Shown piece after piece: positions 48,967 to 57,444 of a stretch of 64,000 nucleotides of DNA. Numbering within the stretch: the stretch's first letter is position 1; each line of letters begins with the position of its first letter. Made by a program: the position numbers and the translations under genes. The stretch is from an uncultured Fodinibius sp. (lineage in GTDB: Bacteria > Bacteroidota > Rhodothermia > Balneolales > Balneolaceae), in NCBI GenBank assembly GCA_913057775.1, contig CAJXOG010000011.1:37084-101083 (forward strand). Reading direction: 5' to 3'. Below the pieces are notes generated by a model that worked only from the letters and a program-made list of their open reading frames with translations, was not told the DNA's origin and made no database searches.

Positions 48967-49687
48967 GTTAAACGAAATGCTTTATGGATAACCTCCAAAC
49001 CTCATAAACGTTTAATGTTTTAGCTTTTTGCAGTCATGATGGTTTGCATGCTTGATGTTTAAAAAATTGTTTAGCATTCAAATTACTAATGTCACTGTTA
49101 AACGTCTGGCAGCTTTGAGACTTTAATAAAAAAGAATTGTTTAACAAAAATGTTTAACAATTTTGTCAGAAATCGTCTCCAGTGGTGTAATAGCTTACGT
49201 AGTGAATCTGGTTAATAGGTATTATCCAACCTAAAATGTTAAACAAAGTGCTTTTTGGACAACGGCCATAGGTCATTAATGGCTTAACGTTTTAGCGTTT
49301 TGCAGTCCTGACGTTTAACAGTCATGATGTTTTGCCATTTTAATAGTTTGCATGTTTAATGCATAAAAATTGTTTAGCATTTAAATTACTAATATCAATG
49401 TTAAACGTTTGGCAGCTTTAAGACTTTGATAAAATAGATTTGTATAACAAAAACGTTTAACAATTTCGTCAAAGTTGTCCCTAAAGATTGTAAATGCCTA
49501 CTCAGTGAATCTGTTTGTTGGATATTATACAATCTGAAATGTTATAAAAAGTGCTTTTTAAACTGTAAGCTTATCCATTTTCAGGCCACTTAAAAAGTAG
49601 ACGATTGGAATGATTTGAGAAATTCATCGTTTAACGAATCCTCGATTAAAATGAGCTTTTTCAATACAAATAAAGGATTTGTTTAAC
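48967..49687. repeat. cluster of GTTTAAC/GTTAAAC iterons
   Basis: The 7-mer (one sequence, read on either strand) is seen at 48967, 49097, 49139, 49152, 49238, 49313, 49400, 49455, 49628 and 49681, with another at 50031. Roughly 0.3 would be expected by chance in this length. The degenerate tandem units carry them at corresponding places. Confidence 0.75.
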
Positions 49688-50071
49688 ATAATTAGGTGAA
49701 TACTAAATACATGGCTGACACATATTCCAAATAAATGCTATATGCTTGGTGATTACAGTAATACGTTAATTTGTGGGAAGTAGAAAACTATTCCAGTATC
49801 TGTTTGCTAGTTCTCCAATATTGTCCTCCATATAATGTTAGTTAGTGGTCGGAGTTTTCTGAGAAAATCTTTGACTCCGATATAACTAAATTCCTTTGCC
49901 AGATCTCTGAACAGAGACGTAGGTTTTGAGAGTAATAGTTAAGCTGAAAATGCCTTAAATCGACGTCTGCAGTATTTTAAGTCTGATAATTGCTGTGACC
50001 TCGGCAGTTACAGCAATTAACACTAATTTAGTTAAACACATGTAAATACTATACTTATAGATGTTACTTTC

Positions 50072-50154
50072 CTGTTACTTGAAAATAATAGTAGTAACAG
50101 TTGAGAAAGCTAAAGTAACAGCAAGTAACAGAAAAGTAATAGTGAAAGTAACAG
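50072..50154. repeat. AGTAACAG iterons in helical phase
   Basis: Copies at 50093, 50114, 50124 and 50147, an inverted copy (CTGTTACT) at 50072, and a one-mismatch copy AGTAATAG at 50135. The starts are 21, 10, 11 and 12 bp apart, one or two turns of the helix. This is the pattern of iterons bound by a replication initiator on one face of the DNA. Confidence 0.7.
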
Positions 50155-50261
50155 CAATTTATGGGATAATTTGTTTTAAATACCTTTTTTTGACTACGAT
50201 TACTTTGTTACTACTATTTTTGATAAACTTTAAGAACATCTGCATAGTAAATTAATTTAAC

Positions 50262-52640
50262 CTAGAAGGGAATATCCTTATCAAATTCCAACTGTTTATC
50301 AGTTTCGTCTTCGTAATTTTTTTGATCATTGTCTAGCTTTTCTTCAGACCTAATTTGAGCAGAAGATGGTCCATATTTATGAAGTTGAAATCCCATCCTT
50401 AGTAGCTCGTTTTCATTAGCATTGGGTATATAAAACCCTTTGCAATTTACGGGATCTTCTCTGTGGGAGGGAGTCCAGGTAATAGTTTTTAGTCCACCTT
50501 CTTCATCCAATAAACTCAGCTCTTTAAACTTTTGGTAAACTGCTTCACGACGGACAATCTCATCGGTTCCTCGTTTGGCTTCAAGGTATTTATCCCAAAC
50601 CGCTTTAGCCCAAATTTTTAGCGTACCATCCGACATCCAATTGAAGTGATTGCTATTAACTTCATTGCTTTCAATGAGTGTATTAATTGTCTGTACATAG
50701 TTAGTGAAAGGATTATATTGAGCGGCAGTTACGGCTGATTTGGTAGTTTGTTGCTTTACAAATTGATACAAGTCCGAATCAAAGGTGATATCTGAAAGGT
50801 TCATTCTGAGCTTTTCTTTTAAGTTTTTACGGTAAACCTCATCTGATTCGTTTTCGGCTTCTTTGCTATCTTGGTGTAGCAGTTCAATCTCTTCTCTGTA
50901 TTCTTTAAAGAGCCAATGATAAACGGTTATTAACGCAGCGAACTGTGATATTTGACGGTCCTGCAGAATGGCTTCGCCACTTCGATTGCTAAGTTCTTCT
51001 CGTACATCTTTCTTTAGCTTATTGCGAATGCGGTCTAAGTCCCATACAAAAGCTTCTCGGTTTAGAAGTTTATATTTTTCCATATAGCTGAGCATCAGAC
51101 GTTGTCTAAGCTGCTTGTTATTTTTGAGGTTTCGCACATGTTTTTCCGGCCCCCGCCGATTTCGTTTATACTCTAGTATGAGGCATCTACTTTGTAGATG
51201 GTCAGTCCGTGGTCGAAAATTAGAACAAAATACTGGCATTGTACGTACAGCTTTCCGTTCTAAGCCGTAGGATTTGCCTTTTTTAATGTTAGTACGCCGC
51301 ATCTTAAGCTCAAACCAGCTGTTCCACTCCTGATCTTCGATTTTATGGTCTTGACCGGGTACCTGAGGCACGTGCTCATCAACCCATAGTGGTACTTGCG
51401 ACTTTTCTTCTATGGCTTCATCAACTGAGCGTGGGGGTGGGGTTTGTAGACTATCTTGATAGCTTATGCCGTAAAAGTCGAGGATCCGTTTTACGACTTC
51501 TCCCTTACCAACATTGCCTTCTCCATAGAAGTAAAGAAATATAACATGTTTAAACAGGTCATAGATATCATCAAAGAAAATATAGCTGAAAATATAACCT
51601 ACAATTAGCTTGCCCCACTGACGGAACTCGCTATCACCGCCAACCATACTACAAAATTCGCTTATGACCTCTTTTTTGAGTTTCTTTTCAAACATCTGAT
51701 CGTCAAATAGCCTATTCATAGCTGCCTTATACTGTCCATCTTGTGATGGTCCCAAATCAAAGTGGGGCAGATGCATAGGGTCATCACTGGGCTTTATATA
51801 TTTATTTTCCTTCACCTTATAAGCCCCCTCATCTTTTGCTGTTAGAATAAGAGAATCGTTAGAATTTTCTGGGAATTTTATTAGCACATTCTCGGCCAAA
51901 AAGAATGTTTCCTTCTCAAATTCAATAAAGCCATAGTGTTTAAATTCTCGTACTATTCGCGGTTCATAATAGCGTTCAAGCTCGGCCCAAAATTTGCGCA
52001 TGTCATGATTTGTTAAATTCTGGGTAATACGGGTTTCCTTTTCCCAAATAGCATTACTGAAATTGTTGAAACTATGTGTTTGCTCGGGGGATAATTCAAT
52101 ATCCTCAGTAATTAGTTTCCCATCCTTATTGAAATACCGGAGGGTACAATCGAATTTTCGGTTCCATTCATCTACTTTCAAATCGTAGGATTCCACGATT
52201 GAATTAATGGCAATATCATAATCAGTAACCTCTTCGTAGCTGTCTTCGCCGGTTTTCTTTTTCCAACGTAAATTGTCTTCGTCCCGCCTAAACTTCATGT
52301 GTTCCTTCCGCACTTTTTCACGCTCCCTCCAACGCGCTAGCTCTACTTCTACATGATCACGGGCTTCTTCAGTTGATTGATCTCTGTATTTTGCTATAAA
52401 ATGGAGGATCGGGTAGTCATAGTCGTTTCCATCGATGCATTCATTTTGCAATAGATTGATAGTAAGGTTATGAGGTTGATGTTCGTTAAATATATTTTTA
52501 CAGTTATTTAGCACTCGGTCATGACGTGAAACTTCACGGAAACCGGATAACTTGTTGTTAAAATACCATCGCCAAAAATCGGGGCTTATATCTTTCTCTA
52601 TTTCCATTAACCTAGAGATTCTTTTGAGTTTCGATTCCAT
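50262..52640 (-). CDS. P4/DUF5906-type primase-helicase, helicase part
   Basis: 792 residues. The SF3/AAA-like motor has Walker A GEGNVGKGE (about residue 372), Walker B in VPLWVDEHVP and an arginine-finger-like SRCLILEYKRNRRG. The N-terminal ~300 residues are helical and the C-terminal part (about 600-792) ends in acidic residues. Such proteins unwind DNA at the replication start of P4-like phages, satellites and plasmids. It overlaps the upstream primase zinc-finger gene by 34 bp, and its 3' end abuts the iteron region. Confidence 0.88.
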   Translation of the reverse strand: MESKLKRISRLMEIEKDISPDFWRWYFNNKLSGFREVSRHDRVLNNCKNIFNEHQPHNLTINLLQNECIDGNDYDYPILHFIAKYRDQSTEEARDHVEVELARWREREKVRKEHMKFRRDEDNLRWKKKTGEDSYEEVTDYDIAINSIVESYDLKVDEWNRKFDCTLRYFNKDGKLITEDIELSPEQTHSFNNFSNAIWEKETRITQNLTNHDMRKFWAELERYYEPRIVREFKHYGFIEFEKETFFLAENVLIKFPENSNDSLILTAKDEGAYKVKENKYIKPSDDPMHLPHFDLGPSQDGQYKAAMNRLFDDQMFEKKLKKEVISEFCSMVGGDSEFRQWGKLIVGYIFSYIFFDDIYDLFKHVIFLYFYGEGNVGKGEVVKRILDFYGISYQDSLQTPPPRSVDEAIEEKSQVPLWVDEHVPQVPGQDHKIEDQEWNSWFELKMRRTNIKKGKSYGLERKAVRTMPVFCSNFRPRTDHLQSRCLILEYKRNRRGPEKHVRNLKNNKQLRQRLMLSYMEKYKLLNREAFVWDLDRIRNKLKKDVREELSNRSGEAILQDRQISQFAALITVYHWLFKEYREEIELLHQDSKEAENESDEVYRKNLKEKLRMNLSDITFDSDLYQFVKQQTTKSAVTAAQYNPFTNYVQTINTLIESNEVNSNHFNWMSDGTLKIWAKAVWDKYLEAKRGTDEIVRREAVYQKFKELSLLDEEGGLKTITWTPSHREDPVNCKGFYIPNANENELLRMGFQLHKYGPSSAQIRSEEKLDNDQKNYEDETDKQLEFDKDIPF

Positions 52641-53404
52641 TTCTTGCTAAAGTATTTTCTTTCCACAGCTCTTTTGAGATCGCTGTCAAATCCTGCAATA
52701 ATACGCAGGCATTTGTGGCGAATTTCTTTCGTCCTGCTAAAGTTTTTAATGACAAAGTCGATCCAATGAACCGGTTGATCATCTACCTGTTTGGCTATTT
52801 TAATGTCTAAATCTTCATCGGCAGTAATTCGAAGTGCCATAAAAAATTTCTGCTTGTTCAATCCTTCTGGATAGAAGATGGCATCTTTAGCATATCGAGC
52901 TAATAGCTCTACCTGAGGAGAGCGGTATGTTTTGATATGTAGCAGGTTTTTTATGCCTTTTTTTTGTAATTGCTTAGCATCTTTTTTGCTAAAACAGAGC
53001 CGGGCTTCACCTGTTTTCCGAATCGAATGTTTTACCTTGATGATGCCATCAATAATTTCTGCAGGTGATTTATAGTCCTTAGATCTGCTGCTGGCTGTTT
53101 CATTTATTGTGATATTCAGGTATCTAGCTAGTTCTCGAATAGCTTCGATAAAGCCATATCCTTTATATTCCATTAGAAAATCCACTGCATCGCCCCCTTT
53201 TCCACAGCCAAAACACTTGTAGATACCCTTAGCGTTTGTGACATGGAATGAGGGTGTTTGTTCATTATGAAATGGACAAAGGGCTTTACCTCTGGTGCCA
53301 CGTTGGGAAGATGTGTCAAGTTCTGGGCCATAGTGATTTATAATGGATACGATATTAGCATTGGCATTATCTACAATATTACTTAGTTGATGGTCTGAGA
53401 TCAT
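52607..53404 (-). CDS. DNA primase, CHC2 zinc-finger type
   Basis: 265 residues. The CHC2 zinc finger is Cys43, His46, Cys64, Cys67 in CPFHNEQTPSFHV and YKCFGCGKGGDAVDFLM. The rest carries no TOPRIM that I can identify, and ends with a basic tail (AVERKYFSKKWNR). Zinc-finger primases recognise single-stranded templates; the catalytic part may be supplied by the overlapping helicase protein. It appears as the natural N-terminal half of a primase-helicase split into two overlapping genes. Confidence 0.88.
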   Translation of the reverse strand: MISDHQLSNIVDNANANIVSIINHYGPELDTSSQRGTRGKALCPFHNEQTPSFHVTNAKGIYKCFGCGKGGDAVDFLMEYKGYGFIEAIRELARYLNITINETASSRSKDYKSPAEIIDGIIKVKHSIRKTGEARLCFSKKDAKQLQKKGIKNLLHIKTYRSPQVELLARYAKDAIFYPEGLNKQKFFMALRITADEDLDIKIAKQVDDQPVHWIDFVIKNFSRTKEIRHKCLRIIAGFDSDLKRAVERKYFSKKWNRNSKESLG

Positions 53405-53539
53405 ATAATTTTGGGTAAGGTTTTATGATTACGGATGCGGGGGGTTACTTACGATTCATAAAGGAGTTCAATAACTCTGGCATCTTTTTTTAATAGAAGA
53501 TTTTAATAGGGGAGGTAGGAAATTTCCTCATTCATCTTA

Positions 53540-53959
53540 TTAGCAGTCACTCATACCGGGACTGTCACCATAACAATCGATTAGTGATTCCCAGTAATAG
53601 GCTTTACCAGTGGAGAAGTTTTTGCTCTCTAGGCGAGAACAATTAAGCTCTAATTGATGCAATGGTACATTCCATGCACGAGAAATATCTGGGATATGTA
53701 AATGTGCACGGATATCTTTTTTTAGAGTACCTTCCATTAACTTAAATATGCCTTTGTGAGGGGGCTCTTCTAAGCTATGGTATAGAATTTTCTTTTTAAG
53801 CTTAAGTATTAGATCCCTGGAACTCTTTTGATTTAAGGCTTCCTCAGGACGGAATAAAAATAAATTCACTACAATATCCCGAGGTTGAGAATTTATTTTC
53901 CCTATCATTCCAAGTACCATTTCGACAAGACGATGATCTTCCATGTAATTTCTACTCAT
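53540..53959 (-). CDS. hypothetical protein of the xis-rep operon
   Basis: 139 residues from the ATG at 53959 (a GTG nine bases upstream, immediately after the xis stop, is an alternative giving 142). It is mixed helical and contains LFLFRPEEALNQKSSRDLILKLKKKI. No family recognised. Its position between xis and the primase suggests a regulator or replication accessory protein. A GGTGG block lies just upstream of this ATG. Confidence 0.65.
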   Translation of the reverse strand: MSRNYMEDHRLVEMVLGMIGKINSQPRDIVVNLFLFRPEEALNQKSSRDLILKLKKKILYHSLEEPPHKGIFKLMEGTLKKDIRAHLHIPDISRAWNVPLHQLELNCSRLESKNFSTGKAYYWESLIDCYGDSPGMSDC

Positions 53960-53968
53960 TGTTTCCAC

Positions 53969-54214
53969 CTATTGGTTTGAATTTGAACGTTCTTCAGTGA
54001 GATTGGGACGTTTCATGCGTCGAATGCGTAGGGCTTTTGCTGCCTCTTTTAAGTCCTCGTGAGACCACATCCGACGCCCTCCAATTTTTTCCGGTGGATC
54101 GATGTCTTGTGCTCGAAGGAGGTTGTCTAAATCGTAGTAATTGACCTCTTGGTCGAGCTGCTGGCTAAGGTATTCCACAGCCTCTCCAGAGGTGAGATAG
54201 TGTTTTATTTCCAT
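53969..54214 (-). CDS. excisionase-like / MerR-type HTH protein
   Basis: 81 residues with a winged-helix MerR/excisionase pattern: YLTSGEAVEYLSQQL at the start, then IDPPEKIGGRRMWSHEDLKEAAKAL, and a basic tail (IRRMKRPN). Such proteins bend the att site and bias integrase toward excision, and often regulate their own operon. It is the first gene of the minus-strand replication operon and faces the integrase across the joined ends in the excised circle. Confidence 0.8.
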   Translation of the reverse strand: MEIKHYLTSGEAVEYLSQQLDQEVNYYDLDNLLRAQDIDPPEKIGGRRMWSHEDLKEAAKALRIRRMKRPNLTEERSNSNQ

Positions 54215-54219
54215 AGATT

Positions 54220-54281
54220 CTAGGGTTCTATTAAAGATTAATTTAAGCCAAAGAATTACTTTGACTGCAATAGAACCCTAG
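54220..54281. promoter_or_regulatory. 13-bp inverted repeat upstream of the xis-like gene
   Basis: CTAGGGTTCTATT (54220-54232) and AATAGAACCCTAG (54269-54281), perfect, 36 nt apart, starting 6 bp upstream of the xis start. Spacing suits a looped operator or arm-type recombinase sites. Confidence 0.55.
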
Positions 54282-54303
54282 TGTACAATTCTGTTATCAG
54301 GTA

Positions 54304-54335
54304 TTTTGGAAATACGAATTTTTTTATTTCCAAAA
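54304..54335. repeat. putative attR core: palindrome with 12-nt spacer
   Basis: TTTTGGAAAT-N12-ATTTCCAAAA, the partner of 23806-23839: identical arms and 8 of 12 spacer positions. It lies just beyond the xis-like gene. No run of T on the exit side, so it is not a terminator. Confidence 0.55.
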
Positions 54336-54337
54336 GG

Positions 54338-55594
54338 TCAACTAGCCGAATACATATCATCAATAACTAAATGTGCTAGCTCCTCTTTAAATCCAGATTC
54401 TAACCCTATTTTCTTCGTAAGAATACCGCTTAGATAGTTGATGACAGATTCTAGTATAGAAAATTCAATATGCTCTGGGGAATGCCTGTTTTGGGAAGTG
54501 AATATATTGGGATTTTTATAGAAACTACCCTCGAGTATGGTTCCTCTTTTAGGATCAAGATGATGTTGTATTCCGCCAGGAAAGCGATAATCGCTTAGCT
54601 TGTTAGATAGCTTTGGAAGGTCACTGATATTGCTTTGAACATCAATTGTGTCACCAGAGGCAGAAGTGAAAAGGTTAAACTTAATATGATTATTCAATTC
54701 ATTAACGATGATTCCTTCTAAATAATCACGAATGGTGATGTATTCCAATTCTGTTAATAAAACATGTTCAATTACCCATTTCGGCCAGTCAAATATTTTC
54801 AACTCTTTTAGTTTGGGCTCAATTAAGGCAAGTCGGTTATAACGGTTTGGATCAAACCACTCATTTTGATCCTCAAAAATATCATGAAAACTCTTGGGAT
54901 ATTCCTGAATTGAACTATACTGGTACTGCTTTAAGTCTCGTTGAAACCCTCTGCTGTAACTCAAGGTGATATTCTCGGAGCCATCTATTTGTGGAATAGG
55001 GGTAGGGGGATTTTCAAAATAGACGTCTTTAAATTGATCAAATCGGCTAGCAACATCACTGAGCAAGTTGTTATGTTCTAAAAGCTTTTCTTCTTGAAGG
55101 TGTTGGAATAGCTCAGAAAAGGGGCCATTGGATCGTGTTCCTAAGGCAACATGCTTGAATATATTTTCAAAATTTGTTCCTTTCAGAGATTCAACAATTG
55201 AGTCATAAATTTTGGTCGGAAATTCGTCATAGACTAGCGGTATGATCCCTTCTTGGTCGATGTAGAACTTAGTTCTATTGTAATCCAACCTCGATTCTTT
55301 TTGGTTGTACCCCTCATCGAAATAAAATTCAAGTTCTTTAACAATATTTTTTTGTTTGTCAGAAACAGCTTTCATTCGAGATATTTCTCGATCTAGCTCT
55401 ACCGTATTTCTTGTAACTTCCTTTATTTTACTTTTATTGTGAAAGTCACAAATCTCTTGTACTAAACTAGTGACCGTCAGCTTGTTATTATCTTCCTTAT
55501 AGGTGTGCCCATAGATATAAATTTCTGCTTTATCTATGAGCTCTGTGACAAATTGATTAAAGTAATAGAGATCAGGTTTTTTCGTCTCAGACAT
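54338..55594 (-). CDS. hypothetical protein, 418 residues
   Basis: An acidic, mainly helical protein with no membrane segment and no motif I recognise. It begins KKPDLYYFNQFVTELIDKAE and has a central coiled-coil (LDREISRMKAVSDKQKNIVKEL). It ends a few bases inside the palindrome at 54304-54335. If that palindrome is the right end of the element, this gene lies just outside it and belongs to an older insertion; otherwise it is island cargo. It is transcribed toward the island. Confidence 0.7.
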   Translation of the reverse strand: MSETKKPDLYYFNQFVTELIDKAEIYIYGHTYKEDNNKLTVTSLVQEICDFHNKSKIKEVTRNTVELDREISRMKAVSDKQKNIVKELEFYFDEGYNQKESRLDYNRTKFYIDQEGIIPLVYDEFPTKIYDSIVESLKGTNFENIFKHVALGTRSNGPFSELFQHLQEEKLLEHNNLLSDVASRFDQFKDVYFENPPTPIPQIDGSENITLSYSRGFQRDLKQYQYSSIQEYPKSFHDIFEDQNEWFDPNRYNRLALIEPKLKELKIFDWPKWVIEHVLLTELEYITIRDYLEGIIVNELNNHIKFNLFTSASGDTIDVQSNISDLPKLSNKLSDYRFPGGIQHHLDPKRGTILEGSFYKNPNIFTSQNRHSPEHIEFSILESVINYLSGILTKKIGLESGFKEELAHLVIDDMYSAS

Positions 55595-55857
55595 AAAAAA
55601 TATTTCTATTAAACTTGGTTATGAGAACACGGAAAAATATAAAAATACGTTGTAGAAGTAATTCTTAATACCTTATATTGGCATCTGCTGAAAAGCAGGT
55701 AACAAGAATCGTTGCTGAGAGGCCATACAAAGTCTAATTTAGACACAAAATAGACACAAGAAAATGGGTCTTTTAGGGAAAAAGTACGATATAAGGTAAA
55801 ATCTGATGTTAGAAGTAATTACGCTAACATATTGTTATTCAACAACTTAACACAAAT
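55595..55857. other. non-coding interval before the tRNA fragment
   Basis: AT-rich, with the promoter of the 418-residue gene on the minus strand and GTTAGAAGTAAT at 55808-55819, a 12-bp match to 17633-17644 and 30539-30550. No gene seen. Confidence 0.5.
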
Positions 55858-55897
55858 GCCTGAGTGGCGGAATTGGTAGACGCGCCGGATTCAAAAT
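55858..55897 (+). pseudogene. tRNA-Leu(CAA) 5' half, truncated at the end of the anticodon loop
   Basis: Reads acceptor GCCTGAG, D-stem and loop GGCGGAATTGGTAGACGC, anticodon stem CCGGA, loop TTCAAAA with anticodon CAA (55892-55894), then one matching T. The expected 3' strand CCGG is replaced by ATAGCG. No 3' half (variable arm, T-loop, CTCAGGC acceptor) is found in the window. The break lies at the anticodon-loop crossover position favoured by tyrosine integrases. Confidence 0.85.
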
Positions 55898-55930
55898 ATA
55901 GCGAAAAATGATTAATAAGCAGCTTATCCG

Positions 55931-57295
55931 CTATTTATTTGTAAGATCATTTTCGTGGATGGTATAATCCCACAGCATTTCTCCATCTGATCCGTAGGTT
56001 TCAAGAACCAATCTTCGATTATCCTCTTCTCCCCTCACATGCATCATCCCAAAATTTTGATCATCATAAACCAGCGTACCATCCACGCGTTGAGGATTAT
56101 CATATTCCTCGGATTCGTTCAAATCCCCATAGGTCCCGCTGCTTAGCGGTGATGAAGTAAACTCATAAATAGGATAGGAATCCTCCCGATCTGTTTTTAA
56201 TAGCTCGGTAAAGTGGCGATCGCCCGAAAGGAACAAAACACCCGGAATATCATGCTTATCCAAAAAATCCATAAGCTGTTCGTATTCCTCGCCATATGCC
56301 ATTAGCGATTCGCTATCCTTCATCTTATTGGTCACCTGATTCCCAACCACGACAATTTTAAAGGTCGCATTACTGCTCACCAAGCTATCCATCAGCCATT
56401 GCAGCTGCGCTTCTCCAAAGAAATCCTTGCCCTCTTTCTTAAGCTGATTCGGTGCCCGATGGTAACGGTCATCCATCAGAAAAAATTCAACATCGCTGTA
56501 TTTATATTTGGTGAAAATGCCATCCGTTTCGCTGGTTCCATATCCCGGATTTGCCCAATACCTCCTGAAAATTTCCAGCGCTTCTTGACGCATGCGATAG
56601 GATCGATCAGAATTATTGGGGCCGTAATCATGATCATCCCAGGTGGCCAGATTAATCGCATTGGCCAGCAACGGCTGCATTTCCGGGGTATTACGCGCAT
56701 CTTGATAGCGATAATCCATTCGTTTCTTGGAATAAAAATCAGGTTCGCGGTAATAGACATTATCACCCAGCCACAACATCATATCCGGATGTTGTTCATT
56801 GATATGCGTTAATATCTCTGTTCCCTTTCCATAAGGCGTTCCCGGACGATCATACTCAGAATCATTTATATAAAGACAGGATCCCATAGCCACAGAAAAG
56901 TCCGGTGCCGGTTTGCGCCACTGCCAAAGCTGCTGGGTCGTAAACTCCGTTTTATACGGCAAATCGACCTTCTCGCCGTCAATGCTTAGCTCATACCGAT
57001 AAGTCGTTCCATAATCCAGATCCGTCAGTTTCACCTGCGCCGTATTAGAATCCAGTGCCAAGGTCGAACTGCTAAATACGTGATTAGGAGCTTTCTCATC
57101 ACCCTTTTTCCAATAGGTCAATTCAAATGAAGTCGGTTTTGTTGTTTGTATCCATATATTTGCTTCCTGCATCTCCACATAGCCCAGCATAGGACCCGCT
57201 TCAAGCTGAGGTTCTTGTTGTGCCTGCGCCGAATGAGCTACAAAAAGCAGCAGAACGATTAATACCGACCGAAGAAATTTTGGTGAATAACTCAT
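55931..57295 (-). CDS. exported alkaline phosphatase D-type phosphodiesterase
   Basis: 454 residues with a signal peptide (LIVLLLFVAHSAQAQ), an N-terminal fibronectin-like PhoD domain (about 40-135) and a metallophosphatase domain: GSCLYIND, LWLGDNVYYRE, ATWDDHDYGPNNSDR, and LSGDRHFTEL. The Asp/His/Asn ligands of the two-metal centre are present. Such enzymes release phosphate or alkyl groups from phosphodiesters outside the cytoplasmic membrane. Its stop lies about 30 bp from the tRNA fragment, so the insertion happened just after its 3' end. It is divergent from adk. Confidence 0.93.
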   Translation of the reverse strand: MSYSPKFLRSVLIVLLLFVAHSAQAQQEPQLEAGPMLGYVEMQEANIWIQTTKPTSFELTYWKKGDEKAPNHVFSSSTLALDSNTAQVKLTDLDYGTTYRYELSIDGEKVDLPYKTEFTTQQLWQWRKPAPDFSVAMGSCLYINDSEYDRPGTPYGKGTEILTHINEQHPDMMLWLGDNVYYREPDFYSKKRMDYRYQDARNTPEMQPLLANAINLATWDDHDYGPNNSDRSYRMRQEALEIFRRYWANPGYGTSETDGIFTKYKYSDVEFFLMDDRYHRAPNQLKKEGKDFFGEAQLQWLMDSLVSSNATFKIVVVGNQVTNKMKDSESLMAYGEEYEQLMDFLDKHDIPGVLFLSGDRHFTELLKTDREDSYPIYEFTSSPLSSGTYGDLNESEEYDNPQRVDGTLVYDDQNFGMMHVRGEEDNRRLVLETYGSDGEMLWDYTIHENDLTNK

Positions 57296-57444
57296 ATAGC
57301 TAATTTAGTTTCAGATTAAAAAGCCTGTCCCAACGTAAAATGACAATAGCTTCATTAACTTTCGTTTTACCGTTGAATATACTTGATGATTGCACTATTT
57401 TCATCATCTCTTAATTCGGAAGTATCTTAACTTAATAAAAAACT

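Larger units (their letters stand above)
48687..50261. other. 1.57-kb non-coding region: candidate element replication origin
   Basis: No gene of any size. The DNA is AT-rich, made of about three degenerate tandem units (starts near 48896, 49170 and 49470; 274 and 300 bp apart) that share phrases such as AAAGTTGTCCCTA, GGCAGCTTT and TTGTTTAGCATT. It is crowded with GTTTAAC/GTTAAAC (11 or more copies from 48967 to 50037) and AGTAACAG (50072-50154). It lies next to the primase/helicase genes. Such iteron clusters mark plasmid-type origins. Confidence 0.7.
23806..54336. mobile_element. integrative element with replication genes and defence cargo (putative, ~30.5 kb)
   Basis: Bounded by matching palindromes next to a tyrosine integrase (left) and an excisionase-like gene (right). 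It contains a primase zinc-finger protein, a P4/DUF5906-type helicase, an iteron-rich non-coding interval, two ArdC-like antirestriction proteins, type I restriction, McrBC and several unknown genes. No conjugation genes (relaxase, VirB4, TraG) are seen, so it is not a complete ICE by itself; it may be a mobilisable or phage-satellite-like element. The boundaries are inferred. A tRNA-Leu fragment at 55858-55897 offers an alternative right boundary. Confidence 0.65.

Noticed and set aside
23806..54336. A complete conjugative element (ICE)
   Set aside because: No relaxase, coupling protein or mating-pair genes were seen, although ArdC proteins hint at mobilisation by a helper.
55858..55931. tRNA-Leu with a group I intron in the anticodon loop
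   Set aside because: Only about 30 bp separates the break from the PhoD stop codon and no 3' exon is found in the window, so there is no room for an intron.
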